64,000 bases of DNA from NCBI RefSeq assembly GCF_900105925.1, contig NZ_LT629791.1, forward strand, positions 6,976,001-7,040,000, in the 5' to 3' direction. How positions within the stretch are numbered: the first letter of the stretch is position 1; each line of letters begins with the position of its first letter. This stretch comes from Jiangella alkaliphila (GTDB lineage Bacteria; Actinomycetota; Actinomycetes; Jiangellales; Jiangellaceae). Shown here piece after piece: positions 38,643-46,900 of the stretch. The translations under genes were made by a program, and so were the position numbers. Below the pieces are notes generated by a model. The model made no database searches and was not told the origin of the DNA. It was given only the letters and a program-made list of their open reading frames with translations.

Positions 38643-39635
38643 ATGAAGAAGCTGATCAACTCCCCCGACTCGGTCATCGCCGACGCGCTGCGCGGCATGG
38701 CCGCCGCCCATCCGTCCCTCGCCGTCGACCTGGAGAACCGGGTCATCTCACGGGCGAGCGGCGCGACCCAGGGCAAGGTGGGACTGGTCTCCGGTGGGGG
38801 CTCCGGACACGAACCGCTGCATGGCGGCTACGTCGGCTACGGGATGCTCGACGCCGCGGCTCCGGGCGAGGTCTACACGTCGCCCGTGCCCGACCAGATC
38901 CTCGCCGCCACGCGGGCCGCCGACAGCGGCTCGGGCGTGCTGCACATCGTCAAGAACTACACAGGCGACGTGCTCAACTTCCGCATGGCGGCCGAGCTGG
39001 CCGAGGACGAGGACGTCCGCGTCGTCAGCGTCGTCACCAACGACGACGCCGCCGTCGAGGACTCCACCTACACCGCCGGCCGCCGCGGCGTCGGCGGCAC
39101 CGTGTTCGTCGAGAAGATCGCCGGCGCCGCCGCCGAGGAGGGCGCCGACCTCGACGCCGTCGCGCGCATCGCCACCCACGTCAACGAGGTGACCCGGTCG
39201 TTCGCCATCGCGCTGCACGCCGGCACCGTCCCGGCGGCCGGGAAGCCGGGCTTCGAGCTGGCCGAGACCGAGGTCGAGCTGGGCGTCGGCATCCACGGCG
39301 AGCCGGGCCGCGAGCGCGGCGCGATGGCGCCGGTGCACGACCTCGTCGGCTACGCGCTCGACGTCATCCACGCCGACCGGCCGGTCGCCGGCGACGTGCT
39401 GGTCATGCTCAACGGCCAGGGCGCCAGCCCGCTGATCGAGCTGTACGGCGCGTTCGCCGAGGCCGTCGCCTGGATCGAGGGCCACGGCGCCCGGGTCGCG
39501 CGCAGCCTGGTCGGCAACTACATCACCAGCCTCGACCAGCAGGGCTTCTCCATCTCCGTCCTGTCGCTCGACGACGAGCTGGTGCGGCTGTGGGACGCGC
39601 CCGTCGAGACGCCCGCGCTGCGCTGGGGACGGTGA
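38643..39635 (+). CDS. dhaK: Dihydroxyacetone kinase, DhaK subunit
   Basis: A 330-residue subunit that binds dihydroxyacetone covalently. The substrate-binding histidine is His218 in VGIHGEPG, and the GSGHEPLHGGYVG loop near residue 53 belongs to the binding pocket. With DhaL (ATP/ADP carrier) and DhaM (PTS phospho-donor) it phosphorylates dihydroxyacetone to DHAP in the cytoplasm. The ATG at 38643 is preferred because the family begins MKKLIN; an ATG at 38601 would add 14 residues. It starts a compact dhaKLM operon. Confidence 0.95.
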   Translation: MKKLINSPDSVIADALRGMAAAHPSLAVDLENRVISRASGATQGKVGLVSGGGSGHEPLHGGYVGYGMLDAAAPGEVYTSPVPDQILAATRAADSGSGVLHIVKNYTGDVLNFRMAAELAEDEDVRVVSVVTNDDAAVEDSTYTAGRRGVGGTVFVEKIAGAAAEEGADLDAVARIATHVNEVTRSFAIALHAGTVPAAGKPGFELAETEVELGVGIHGEPGRERGAMAPVHDLVGYALDVIHADRPVAGDVLVMLNGQGASPLIELYGAFAEAVAWIEGHGARVARSLVGNYITSLDQQGFSISVLSLDDELVRLWDAPVETPALRWGR

Positions 39636-39637
39636 GC

Positions 39638-40267
39638 ATGGCGTTCGACGCACAGACGGCGACGGCCTGGGTCGGCGCGGCCGAGGTCGCCGTCAAGGCG
39701 AACGAGTCCCGGCTGACCGACCTCGACGCCGCCATCGGCGACGGCGACCACGGCGCCAACCTCGCCCGCGGGCTGGCCGCCGCCGTCGTCGCCATCGCCG
39801 ACAAGCAACCGTCCACCCCCGGTGACGTGCTGGTCACGGCCGGTCGCGGCATCGTCGCCAAGACCGGCGGCGCGTCCGGCCCGCTATATGGCACCGCGCT
39901 GCGCCGGGCCGGCAAGGCGCTGGGCGATGCTTCCTCCGTCGAGGCCGCCGAGGTGGGTGAAGCGCTGGAGGCCGCGCTGACGGCGATCAAGGAGCTGGGC
40001 GGCGCGAACGACGGCGACAAGACGATGGTCGACGCGCTCACGCCGGCCGTTGCCGCGTTCCAGGCCGTCGCCGCCGACGGCGGGACCGTCGGTGCGGCGG
40101 CCGCCGCCGCTGCCGAGGCCGCCGAGACCGGGCTCGCCGCGACCGTCCCCATGCAGGCGCGCAAGGGCCGGGCCAGCTACCTCGGCGCGCGCAGCATCGG
40201 CCACGAGGACCCCGGCGCCGCGTCGACGGCGCTGATCCTGCGGGCGCTCGCGGAGGTCACCGCGTGA
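39638..40267 (+). CDS. dhaL: Dihydroxyacetone kinase, DhaL subunit
   Basis: A 209-residue helical barrel protein that holds ADP as a cofactor, receives phosphate from DhaM and passes it to dihydroxyacetone on DhaK. The Mg-ADP-binding aspartates lie in DLDAAIGDGDHGAN (Asp30, Asp35, Asp37), and GGASGPLYGT and GDKTMVDAL are the other nucleotide-site motifs. The presence of a separate DhaM gene shows that phosphate comes from PEP through the PTS, not from ATP. The gene begins two bases after the dhaK stop; a GTG two codons upstream is an alternative start. Confidence 0.95.
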   Translation: MAFDAQTATAWVGAAEVAVKANESRLTDLDAAIGDGDHGANLARGLAAAVVAIADKQPSTPGDVLVTAGRGIVAKTGGASGPLYGTALRRAGKALGDASSVEAAEVGEALEAALTAIKELGGANDGDKTMVDALTPAVAAFQAVAADGGTVGAAAAAAAEAAETGLAATVPMQARKGRASYLGARSIGHEDPGAASTALILRALAEVTA

Positions 40268-40662
40268 CGGTCGGCATCGTGCTGGTCTCGCACAGTCCCG
40301 CGGTCGCCGGTTCCGTCGCCGAACTGGCGTCGGAGCTGGCCGGGCCCTCGGTCGCCATCCGGCCCGCGGGCGGCACCGACGACGGCCGGTTCGGCACCAG
40401 CATCGAGCTGATCGCCGCCGCCGTCTCCGCCGCCGACAGCGGCGACGGCGTCTGCGTGATCATGGACATGGGCAGTTCCGTGCTGACGTCGAAGACGCTG
40501 CTGGAGGACTGGGAAGACGAGGACGGCGGCCCGGTCGTCCGGCTCGCCGACGCCCCGTTCACCGAGGGCGCGGTGGCGGCGGCGGTGCTCGCCTCCACCG
40601 GCCAGGACCTCGACACCGTCGTCAGCTCCGCCGAGCAGGCCTGGTCGATGCGCAAGCTCTGA
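40264..40662 (+). CDS. dhaM: PTS-dependent dihydroxyacetone kinase phosphotransferase DhaM (EIIA-only)
   Basis: A 132-residue protein of the mannose-type EIIA fold. The phosphorylated histidine is His10 in IVLVSHSPAVAG, and MDMGSSVLTSKTLLE is the second conserved loop. Enteric DhaM also carries HPr and EI-like domains. Here only the EIIA domain exists, so general HPr from elsewhere must donate phosphate. The GTG start overlaps the dhaL stop. A hairpin repeat follows within 10 bases. Confidence 0.93.
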   Translation: MTVGIVLVSHSPAVAGSVAELASELAGPSVAIRPAGGTDDGRFGTSIELIAAAVSAADSGDGVCVIMDMGSSVLTSKTLLEDWEDEDGGPVVRLADAPFTEGAVAAAVLASTGQDLDTVVSSAEQAWSMRKL

Positions 40663-40670
40663 CCACCCCG

Positions 40671-40730
40671 CCCCATGATCATCAACCTTTTGTGCTGTCC
40701 TGACGACGCAAAAGGTCGATGATCATGGGG
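40671..40730. repeat. ATGATCAT-family hairpin repeat, subtype B
   Basis: The arms 40671-40692 and 40709-40730 are 22 bp long with one A/C mismatch, around a 16-nt loop. The outer part CCCCATGATCATC is the same as in the copies at 23575 and 24818; the inner part (ACCTTTTG) differs. It follows dhaM directly, so it probably ends the dha transcript before the GH127 gene. Confidence 0.85.
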
Positions 40731-40818
40731 CGGAGTCACTCTTGACCGGCGCTCCGCCCGCGGTGCACTATTTCACACATCACAGTTCACATCCGTCCAT
40801 GGCGGACTCAGCACCCTG

Positions 40819-40834
40819 TTGTTAACGCTCACAA
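40819..40834 (+). promoter_or_regulatory. LacI-family operator before the GH127 gene
   Basis: TTGTTAACGCTCACAA is an imperfect 16-bp palindrome with a central CG, lying a few bases before the GAGGAGGG ribosome-binding site. Similar sites are bound by LacI-type regulators of plant-polysaccharide genes in actinomycetes. Repression by blocking transcription or initiation is likely. Confidence 0.6.
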
Positions 40835-40846
40835 TGAGGAGGGCGA

Positions 40847-43756
40847 ATGAGCAGGAGATTCTCCCGGCGGGACGCGCTGCGTCTGGGGGCGATGGCCGCG
40901 GCCGCGCCGGCCGCCGCATCGGCCGTCGCCACCGCGGTCGCACCAGCACACGCAGCCGGCCCGGCCACCGCGGCCATCCCCGGCGGCGCACCCCGGCCCG
41001 GTTGGACGTCCGACGCGTGGGAGGTCCAGCCGTTCGCGCTGAACCAGGTCACGCTGGGCGACGGCGTCTACAAGGAGAAGCGCGACCGGATGCTCGACTA
41101 CGCCCGCAACTACCCGGGCACCGGCGACGTCCTGGCGGGGCCGGACCGGATGCTGCACCTGTTCCGGGCCAACGCCGGCCTCCCCGCGCCGGGTACCTGG
41201 CCGGGCGGCTGGGACACGCCGAACCACCTGCTCCGCGGCCACTTCTCCGGCCACTGGATGACGATGCTGGCGCAGTGCTGGGCGGCCACCGGCGAGGAGC
41301 TCTTCCTGACGAAGCTGGACTACCTCGTCGCGGAGCTGGCGAAGGTCCAGGACGCGCTCGACCAGCGCGACTTCGGCCGCGTCGCCGGCCGGTTCGGCAA
41401 GGCCGTCAGGCTCAGCGACCCGCACCCGAACCAGTTCGTCACGCTCCCGCCCGACCTGAACGCCGGCCTCACAGACGCCACGTTCGCCGCATGGGTGAAC
41501 CCGGCCGCGAACCAGACGAACGCCCGCATCCTCACCCTCGCTGCCAGCAGCCGCGCCTACCTGGCCCTCACCGCGCGCGTCTCGAACGAGGTCGGCCCCC
41601 GGTTCGCGATCACGGTCGACGGGGCCAACGCCGAGCAGCGCGTCGACTCGCCCGTCCAGCTCGCCCTGAACACCTGGAACCACGTCGCCGTCACCCTCCA
41701 GGGCGGCACCGCGAGGCTCTACGTCAACGGTACCGAGGCCGCCGTCAACACCGGGCTCACCCTCACCCCCGCCGCCGTCGGCGCGACGACGAGCAACTGG
41801 ATCGGCCGCTCCACCAGCAACGACCACGCCCTGCTCAACGCCGCCGTCGACGACGTCCAGCTGCACGGCCGCGCGCTGACCCCCGCGGAGATCCAGGCGC
41901 TGACGACCGGATCCGTCGACGCCACCGCGCTGCGGGCCCGCTGGACCTTCGACGACGAGGGCGAGAGCGCGCCGGACGCGTCCGGGAACGGCCGGCACGC
42001 CACCATCGTCGGCACCGGCTACCCCGGCTACCTGGCCGCGTTCCCGGAGGGCCAGTTCATCCGGATCGAGCCGCCGATGGTGCAGCCGAACAGCGGCCCG
42101 AACGCCGTCTGGGCGGTCTGGTACACCCATCACAAGATCATGCGCGGCCTGCTCAACGCCTACGACCTCACCGGCAACGAGGACGCGCTGCCGATCCTGT
42201 TCCGCATGGGCGAGTGGGTGCACAACCGGCTCGGCCACCTCACGCCCGAGGGCCGCGACCGGATGTGGAACACCTACAGCGCGGGCGAGGCCGGGTCGAT
42301 GAACGAGGTCATGGCCGAGCTCGCGTCGCACACGACGGATTCCGCACAGCGCGAGCGGTTCCTCGAGACCGCCAAGATGTTCACCTTCAGCACCCTGTTC
42401 AACGCCACGATCGACCAGGACGACCAGCTGAACGGGCGGCACGCGAACCAGTACATGGCGCCGAACATCGGCTACCTGCGCATCTTCGAGCACACCGGCG
42501 AGGAGCAGTACCACACGGCCGCCCGCAACTTCTGGGGCATGGTGGTGCCGCACCGCACGTTCAGCAACGGCGGCGCCGGACGCAGCGAGCACTTCCGCGC
42601 CCGCGGCGACATCACGTCCGGGTTCACGTCGGGCAGCGACCCGCGGCACGCCGAGACCTGCTGCGCCTACAACATGCTCCGCCTCACGCGGAACCTGTTC
42701 TTCCACGAGCCCGAGCCGGCCTTCATGGACTTCTACGAGAAGGCGCTGCACAACCAGATCCTCAGCTCGCGCCGCGACGTCGACAGCGTCACCGCCACTG
42801 AGGTGACGTACCACCAGAACATGTGGCCTGGGCGGTCGCGGCGCATCGGCAACACCGTCGAGTACAGCCGGTACGGCGGCAACGGCAGCTGCTGCAACGG
42901 CACCGGCGTCGAGAGCCACACGAAGTACCAGGAGACGGTGTTCTTCCGCTCCGCCGACGCCGGCGCGCTCTACCTGAACCTGTTCGTCCAGGCCACGCTG
43001 ACCTGGCCGGAGCGCGGCTTCGTCATCGCACAGGAGACCGCGTTCCCGGCGGCCGGCTCGACCCGTCTGCGCATCCAGGCCGGCAGCGGCCCGCTCGACC
43101 TCAAGCTGCGCGTCCCCGGCTGGGCGAAGCAGGGCTACACAGTCGCCGTCAACGGCCGGGACCAGCACGTCGACGCGACGCCGACGTCGTACGTCACCGT
43201 CAGCCGCAACTGGCAGGCCGGCGACGTCGTCGACATCACCATGCCGCTGAGCTTCTGGGTCGACAAGGCGCTCAACGACAAGTCGGTGCAGTCGATCATG
43301 TATGGGCCGACGCTGATGGTCGTGCGCGACGCGACGCCGAGCTACCGCGAGCTGACGTTCTTCCCGCAGCTCGGGCTGGACGGCGACCTGGCGGCGGCGA
43401 TCGAGCCGACCGACGCGTCGATGCACTTCACGACGCACGGCCTGCTGCTGGCGCCGTACTACGTCGCCGACGCGGTACCCGGCCAGTTCAACAGCTTCCA
43501 CCCGTACGTGAAGCGGGTCGAGCCCGAGGTGGTGTTCCGGTCGCAGCGGACCGGCGTGCCGAACGACGCGATCCGCGACCAGCAGGGCGAGACGTTCCTC
43601 GACCGCGTCTGGGACGCCGCGCCGTTCGCGAACCACGGCGACCTCGTCCGTCAGGTGGAGGCCGTCTCCCAGGAGTGGGCCGACGCCGGCCGGCACACCC
43701 GGCGGCAGCGGCAGGACATCATCGTCGCGGCCGCGAGGGCGACGTCCGAGCTGTAA
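40847..43756 (+). CDS. Exported GH127 beta-L-arabinofuranosidase-like enzyme with inserted LamG domain
   Basis: A 969-residue protein with a Tat-type signal (SRRDALRLGAMAAAAPAAASA). The GH127 (DUF1680) catalytic barrel is split: its start (about residues 55-185; HLLRGHFSGHWMTMLAQCWAATG) and the main part (about 395-850) flank a LamG/concanavalin-like domain (about 186-395; FAAWVNP, WNHVAVTLQGGTARLYVNG). The zinc-cysteine residues typical of GH127 are in AETCCAYN (near 602) and SCCNGTG (near 680). A C-terminal module of about 65 residues (GVPNDAIRD...PFANHGDLVRQVE) also occurs in the fusion protein at 16783. The role is removal of arabinofuranose from plant glycans outside the cell. The ATG follows GAGGAGGG. 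Confidence 0.9.
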   Translation: MSRRFSRRDALRLGAMAAAAPAAASAVATAVAPAHAAGPATAAIPGGAPRPGWTSDAWEVQPFALNQVTLGDGVYKEKRDRMLDYARNYPGTGDVLAGPDRMLHLFRANAGLPAPGTWPGGWDTPNHLLRGHFSGHWMTMLAQCWAATGEELFLTKLDYLVAELAKVQDALDQRDFGRVAGRFGKAVRLSDPHPNQFVTLPPDLNAGLTDATFAAWVNPAANQTNARILTLAASSRAYLALTARVSNEVGPRFAITVDGANAEQRVDSPVQLALNTWNHVAVTLQGGTARLYVNGTEAAVNTGLTLTPAAVGATTSNWIGRSTSNDHALLNAAVDDVQLHGRALTPAEIQALTTGSVDATALRARWTFDDEGESAPDASGNGRHATIVGTGYPGYLAAFPEGQFIRIEPPMVQPNSGPNAVWAVWYTHHKIMRGLLNAYDLTGNEDALPILFRMGEWVHNRLGHLTPEGRDRMWNTYSAGEAGSMNEVMAELASHTTDSAQRERFLETAKMFTFSTLFNATIDQDDQLNGRHANQYMAPNIGYLRIFEHTGEEQYHTAARNFWGMVVPHRTFSNGGAGRSEHFRARGDITSGFTSGSDPRHAETCCAYNMLRLTRNLFFHEPEPAFMDFYEKALHNQILSSRRDVDSVTATEVTYHQNMWPGRSRRIGNTVEYSRYGGNGSCCNGTGVESHTKYQETVFFRSADAGALYLNLFVQATLTWPERGFVIAQETAFPAAGSTRLRIQAGSGPLDLKLRVPGWAKQGYTVAVNGRDQHVDATPTSYVTVSRNWQAGDVVDITMPLSFWVDKALNDKSVQSIMYGPTLMVVRDATPSYRELTFFPQLGLDGDLAAAIEPTDASMHFTTHGLLLAPYYVADAVPGQFNSFHPYVKRVEPEVVFRSQRTGVPNDAIRDQQGETFLDRVWDAAPFANHGDLVRQVEAVSQEWADAGRHTRRQRQDIIVAAARATSEL

Positions 43757-43766
43757 CCACAAGACG

Positions 43767-43811
43767 GCGGGTGGATCACCGGCGGCCCCAGAACCCCGGT
43801 GATCCACCCGC
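43767..43811. terminator. Bidirectional hairpin between GH127 gene and aceA
   Basis: Perfect 16-bp arms GCGGGTGGATCACCGG (43767-43782) and CCGGTGATCCACCCGC (43796-43811) enclose 13 bases. The convergent genes end 10 bases away on each side, so one stem can terminate both. Confidence 0.88.
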
Positions 43812-43820
43812 AGCCATCGG

Positions 43821-45110
43821 TCAGAACTGCTCCTCCTCGGTCGACCCCTTGAGGGCCAGGGTGTCGCTGTCGGGGTTGAGCGCCGTCGACACCAGGTCGA
43901 AGTAGCCGGTGCCGACCTCGCGCTGGTGCTTCGTCGCCGTGTAGCCCAGGTGCTCGGCGGCGAACTCGCGCTGCTGCAGGTCGACGTACGCGGTCATCGC
44001 GCTCTCGGCGTAGCGGCGGGCGAGGTCGAACATGCCGTAGTTGAGCTGGTGGAACCCGGCCAGCGTGATGAACTGGAACCGGTAGCCCAGGTCGGCGAGG
44101 TCGCGCTGGAAGGTCTCGATCTCGGCGTCGTCGAGATGCGCCTTCCAGTTGAACGACGGCGAGCAGTTGTACGCCAGCATCTTGTCCGGGTACTGCTCGC
44201 GCACAGTCTCGGCCACCTTGCGGGCCAGGGCGAGGTCCGGGGTGCCGGTCTCGACCCACAGCAGGTCGGCGTACGGCGCGTAGGCCAGCGCGCGGGCCAG
44301 CACCGGCTCGACGCCGGAGCGGGTCCGGTAGAACCCCTCGGCGGTCCGCTCGCCGGTGAGGAACGGCTGGTCGATCGGGTCGACGTCGCTGGTGATCAGC
44401 TCCGCGGCCAGCGAGTCGGTGCGCGCGACGATGATCGTCGGGACGCCGGCGACGTCGGCCGCGAGCCGGGCCGCGTTGAGCGTGCGGATGTGCTGCGACG
44501 TCGGCACCAGGACCTTGCCGCCGAGGTGGCCACACTTCTTCTCCGAGGCCAGCTGGTCCTCGTAGTGGACGCCCGCCGCGCCGGCCGCGATCAGCGCCTT
44601 GGCCAGCTCGTACGCGTTCAACGGCCCGCCGAACCCGGCCTCGGCGTCGGCGACGATCGGCGCCAGCCAGTCGAACCCGGGGTCGGCGCCCTCGGCGTAG
44701 GTGATCTCGTCGGCGCGCAGCAGCGCGTTGTTGATGCGGCGGACGACGGTCGGCACCGAGTTGACCGGGTAGAGGCTCTGGTCCGGGTAGGTGTTGCCGG
44801 ACGTGTTGCCGTCGGCCGCGACCTGCCAGCCGGACAGGTAGATCGCCTTGAGTCCGGCCCGGACCATCTGCACCGCCTGGTTGCCGGTGATCGCGCCCAG
44901 CGCGGCCACGTGCTCGGGCTGGTGCAGCAGCTCCCACAGCCGCTCGGCGCCGCGGCGGGCCAGCGTGTGCTCCTCGCGGACGCTGCCGCGCAGCCGCACG
45001 ACGTCCTCGGCGGAGTAGGTGCGGCGCACGCCGGACCAGCGGGGGTCGCTCGCCCACTGTTCGGCGAGGGCGGCGGCCTCGGTGGTCCGGCGGTCCAGGG
45101 TCGTCGTCAT
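43821..45110 (-). CDS. aceA: Isocitrate lyase
   Basis: The 429-residue enzyme cleaves isocitrate to glyoxylate and succinate, allowing growth on acetate and fatty acids through the glyoxylate shunt. The catalytic cysteine is Cys193 in the KKCGHLGGK signature. [20 protein letters not shown] and [11 protein letters not shown] are further active-site segments. The short form without the large insertion is the actinobacterial/proteobacterial type. The ATG at 45110 follows GGGAG. The gene is divergent from a RamB-like regulator, as in corynebacteria and mycobacteria, where RamB controls aceA. Confidence 0.96.
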   Translation of the reverse strand: MTTTLDRRTTEAAALAEQWASDPRWSGVRRTYSAEDVVRLRGSVREEHTLARRGAERLWELLHQPEHVAALGAITGNQAVQMVRAGLKAIYLSGWQVAADGNTSGNTYPDQSLYPVNSVPTVVRRINNALLRADEITYAEGADPGFDWLAPIVADAEAGFGGPLNAYELAKALIAAGAAGVHYEDQLASEKKCGHLGGKVLVPTSQHIRTLNAARLAADVAGVPTIIVARTDSLAAELITSDVDPIDQPFLTGERTAEGFYRTRSGVEPVLARALAYAPYADLLWVETGTPDLALARKVAETVREQYPDKMLAYNCSPSFNWKAHLDDAEIETFQRDLADLGYRFQFITLAGFHQLNYGMFDLARRYAESAMTAYVDLQQREFAAEHLGYTATKHQREVGTGYFDLVSTALNPDSDTLALKGSTEEEQF

Positions 45111-45123
45111 GCTCACTCCCGTG

Positions 45124-45205
45124 TTCGGTGAATTGCTGACGTCCTCCACCGTGCGGCGGCCTCACCACCTCCATCCACCGCTAGAGTGGGTGAAGATTCA
45201 CCGAA
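45124..45205. promoter_or_regulatory. Shared motif in the aceA-ramB spacer
   Basis: TTCGGTGAAT (45124-45133) and its exact inverse ATTCACCGAA (45196-45205) stand on either side of the divergent spacer, each close to one gene. A GTGAA..TTCAC palindrome overlaps the second site. Such paired sites suit a regulator that controls both aceA and itself. It is not the AAAGTTTGCAAA-type site described for corynebacterial RamB. Confidence 0.55.
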
Positions 45206-45225
45206 TTTCACTGAATAGGAACTTC

Positions 45226-46668
45226 ATGGCCGATCTCGACCTCGTCACCCTGGGCCGCCGCATCCGGCACGCCCGCAAGGCCGCCGGGCTCACGCTCGGC
45301 GCGCTCGCGACCGCCGTCGACCGCGCGCCGTCGCTGCTCTCGCAGATCGAGAACGGACGGCGCGAGCCGCGGCTGACGCTGCTGCAGGCCATCGCGACGG
45401 CGCTGGGCGTCGACGTCGCCGACCTGATGAAGCCGGAGCCGCCGTCGCACCGCGCGGCGTTGGAGATCGCGCTCGAGCACGCGCAGGCCGACCCGTTGTA
45501 CTCGTCGCTCGGGCTGCCGCACGTGACGGCCGGCCCCACCATGCCGGCGGAGGTGCTCGAGTCGCTGGTCGGGCTGCACGGCGAGCTGCGCCGTCGAGCC
45601 ACCGAGCAGGCCGCGACCCCCGAGGAGGCCCGCCGGGCCAACGCCGAGCTGCGCCGGCAGATGCGCGACCGCGGCAACTACTTCGCCGAGACCGAGCAGG
45701 TCGCGGCCGGCATCTCCCGCGCGGTCGGGCACGACGGCGGCCCGCTCACCGAGCGCGGCGTCGGCGAGCTGACCACGCACCTCGGCTTCACCCTGCATCG
45801 GGTCGCCGACCTGCCGCGCGCCACCCGCTCCATCACCGACCTCGAGGACCGGCGCATCTACCTGCCCGCGTCGGGGCGCGGCGGGCACGACCCGCGGACC
45901 ATCGTGCTGCAGACGCTCGGCCATTTCGCGCTGGGCCATCGCGAGCCGGCCGACTACGCCGACTTCCTGCGCCAGCGGGTCGAGACCAACTACTTCGCCG
46001 CGGCGCTGCTGATGCCCGAGGCGGCCGCCGCCGACTTCCTGCAGCGGGCGAAGGCCCGGCGCGAGCTGGCCATCGACGACCTGCGCGACGTGTTCGCCGT
46101 CTCCTACGAGACCGCCGCGCACCGGTTCACCAACCTCGCCACCCACCACCTCGGGCTGCCGGTGCACTTCATGCGGGTCGGCGAGGACGGCGTCATCTAC
46201 AAGGCCTACGAGAACGACGACGTCACGTTCCCCGCCGACGTCACCGGCGCCATCGAGGGCCAGCTGGTCTGCCGGTTCTGGGCGTCGCGGGCGGTGTTCG
46301 CCGCGCCCGACCGCTACGCCACCCACCACCAGTACACCGACATGGGCCGCGGCACGTACTGGTGCACCACGCACGTCGAGAGCACGCCCGAGGGCGACTT
46401 CGCCATCGACGTCGGCGTGCCGTACGCCCACTCGAAGTGGTTCCAGGGCCGCGAGACCACCGTCCGGGCCACGTCGGGCTGCCCCGACCCGTCCTGCTGC
46501 CGCCGCCCGCCGGCCGCGCTGGCCGGCCGCTGGAGCAGCCGGGCCTGGCCCAGCGCGCGGGTCCACTCGCACCTCCTGGCAGCATTGCCTCCAGGCACCT
46601 TTCCGGGGGTGGACGACACCGACGTCTACACCTTCCTGGAGCGACACTCCGGAGCCGGATCCGATTAA
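45226..46668 (+). CDS. ramB: RamB-like acetate/short-chain fatty acyl regulator
   Basis: A 480-residue regulator. An XRE-type helix-turn-helix (about residues 8-62; LGALATAVDRAPSLLSQIENGRREPRLTLLQ) precedes a coiled region, an ImmA/IrrE-like (DUF955) domain (about 200-300) in which the HExxH motif reads LGHFALGHRE, and a DUF2083 region. The latter has a cysteine cluster (CPDPSCCRRPP). This architecture is that of RamB and related regulators of glyoxylate-cycle and methylcitrate genes. ATG 45226 follows AGGA. The divergent position relative to aceA supports the name. The symbol is by architecture and context. Confidence 0.88.
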   Translation: MADLDLVTLGRRIRHARKAAGLTLGALATAVDRAPSLLSQIENGRREPRLTLLQAIATALGVDVADLMKPEPPSHRAALEIALEHAQADPLYSSLGLPHVTAGPTMPAEVLESLVGLHGELRRRATEQAATPEEARRANAELRRQMRDRGNYFAETEQVAAGISRAVGHDGGPLTERGVGELTTHLGFTLHRVADLPRATRSITDLEDRRIYLPASGRGGHDPRTIVLQTLGHFALGHREPADYADFLRQRVETNYFAAALLMPEAAAADFLQRAKARRELAIDDLRDVFAVSYETAAHRFTNLATHHLGLPVHFMRVGEDGVIYKAYENDDVTFPADVTGAIEGQLVCRFWASRAVFAAPDRYATHHQYTDMGRGTYWCTTHVESTPEGDFAIDVGVPYAHSKWFQGRETTVRATSGCPDPSCCRRPPAALAGRWSSRAWPSARVHSHLLAALPPGTFPGVDDTDVYTFLERHSGAGSD

Positions 46669-46728
46669 CCGGACATTCTTCCGGAATCTGGTGACAGACC
46701 CACAAACTGTCGGTAGGTTCTGCTGTTA

Positions 46729-46879
46729 CTCGGCCGGTGCGATCCACCGGCCCGAGGAGGGTCATGCAATACCGAGGGGCGATGGGGGCCGAAGGTCCCC
46801 CTGAGGCCTCGGTCCAGGGCTGATGTCGACTGGAGAGAGCTCGTGATCGTTGCATGACCCGACTCTTGAACAATGTTCA
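46729..46879 (+). ncRNA. Candidate structured leader RNA upstream of amidase gene
   Basis: A strong hairpin (CTCGGCCGGTG / CACCGGCCCGAG, 46729-46756, one bulge) is followed by a domain closed by the perfect 11-bp helix GGGTCATGCAA (46759-46769) and TTGCATGACCC (46850-46860). Inside are nested helices ACCGAGG/CCTCGGT and GGGGGCC-GAA-GGTCCCC, and a smaller CCAG/CTGG stem. The palindrome TGAACAATGTTCA (46867-46879) lies just before the ribosome-binding site. The multi-branched plan and place ahead of a peptidoglycan hydrolase suggest a riboswitch or protein-binding leader. It does not match a class I can recognise. It fills most of the 232-bp spacer between ramB and the amidase gene. Confidence 0.5.
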
Positions 46880-46900
46880 GGGCGACAGAGGGGATCCGCA

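Noticed and set aside
46729-46879. A c-di-AMP (ydaO-type) riboswitch before the amidase gene
   Set aside because: The place fits, but the conserved core sequences of that class are not visible; kept as an unclassified structured leader.
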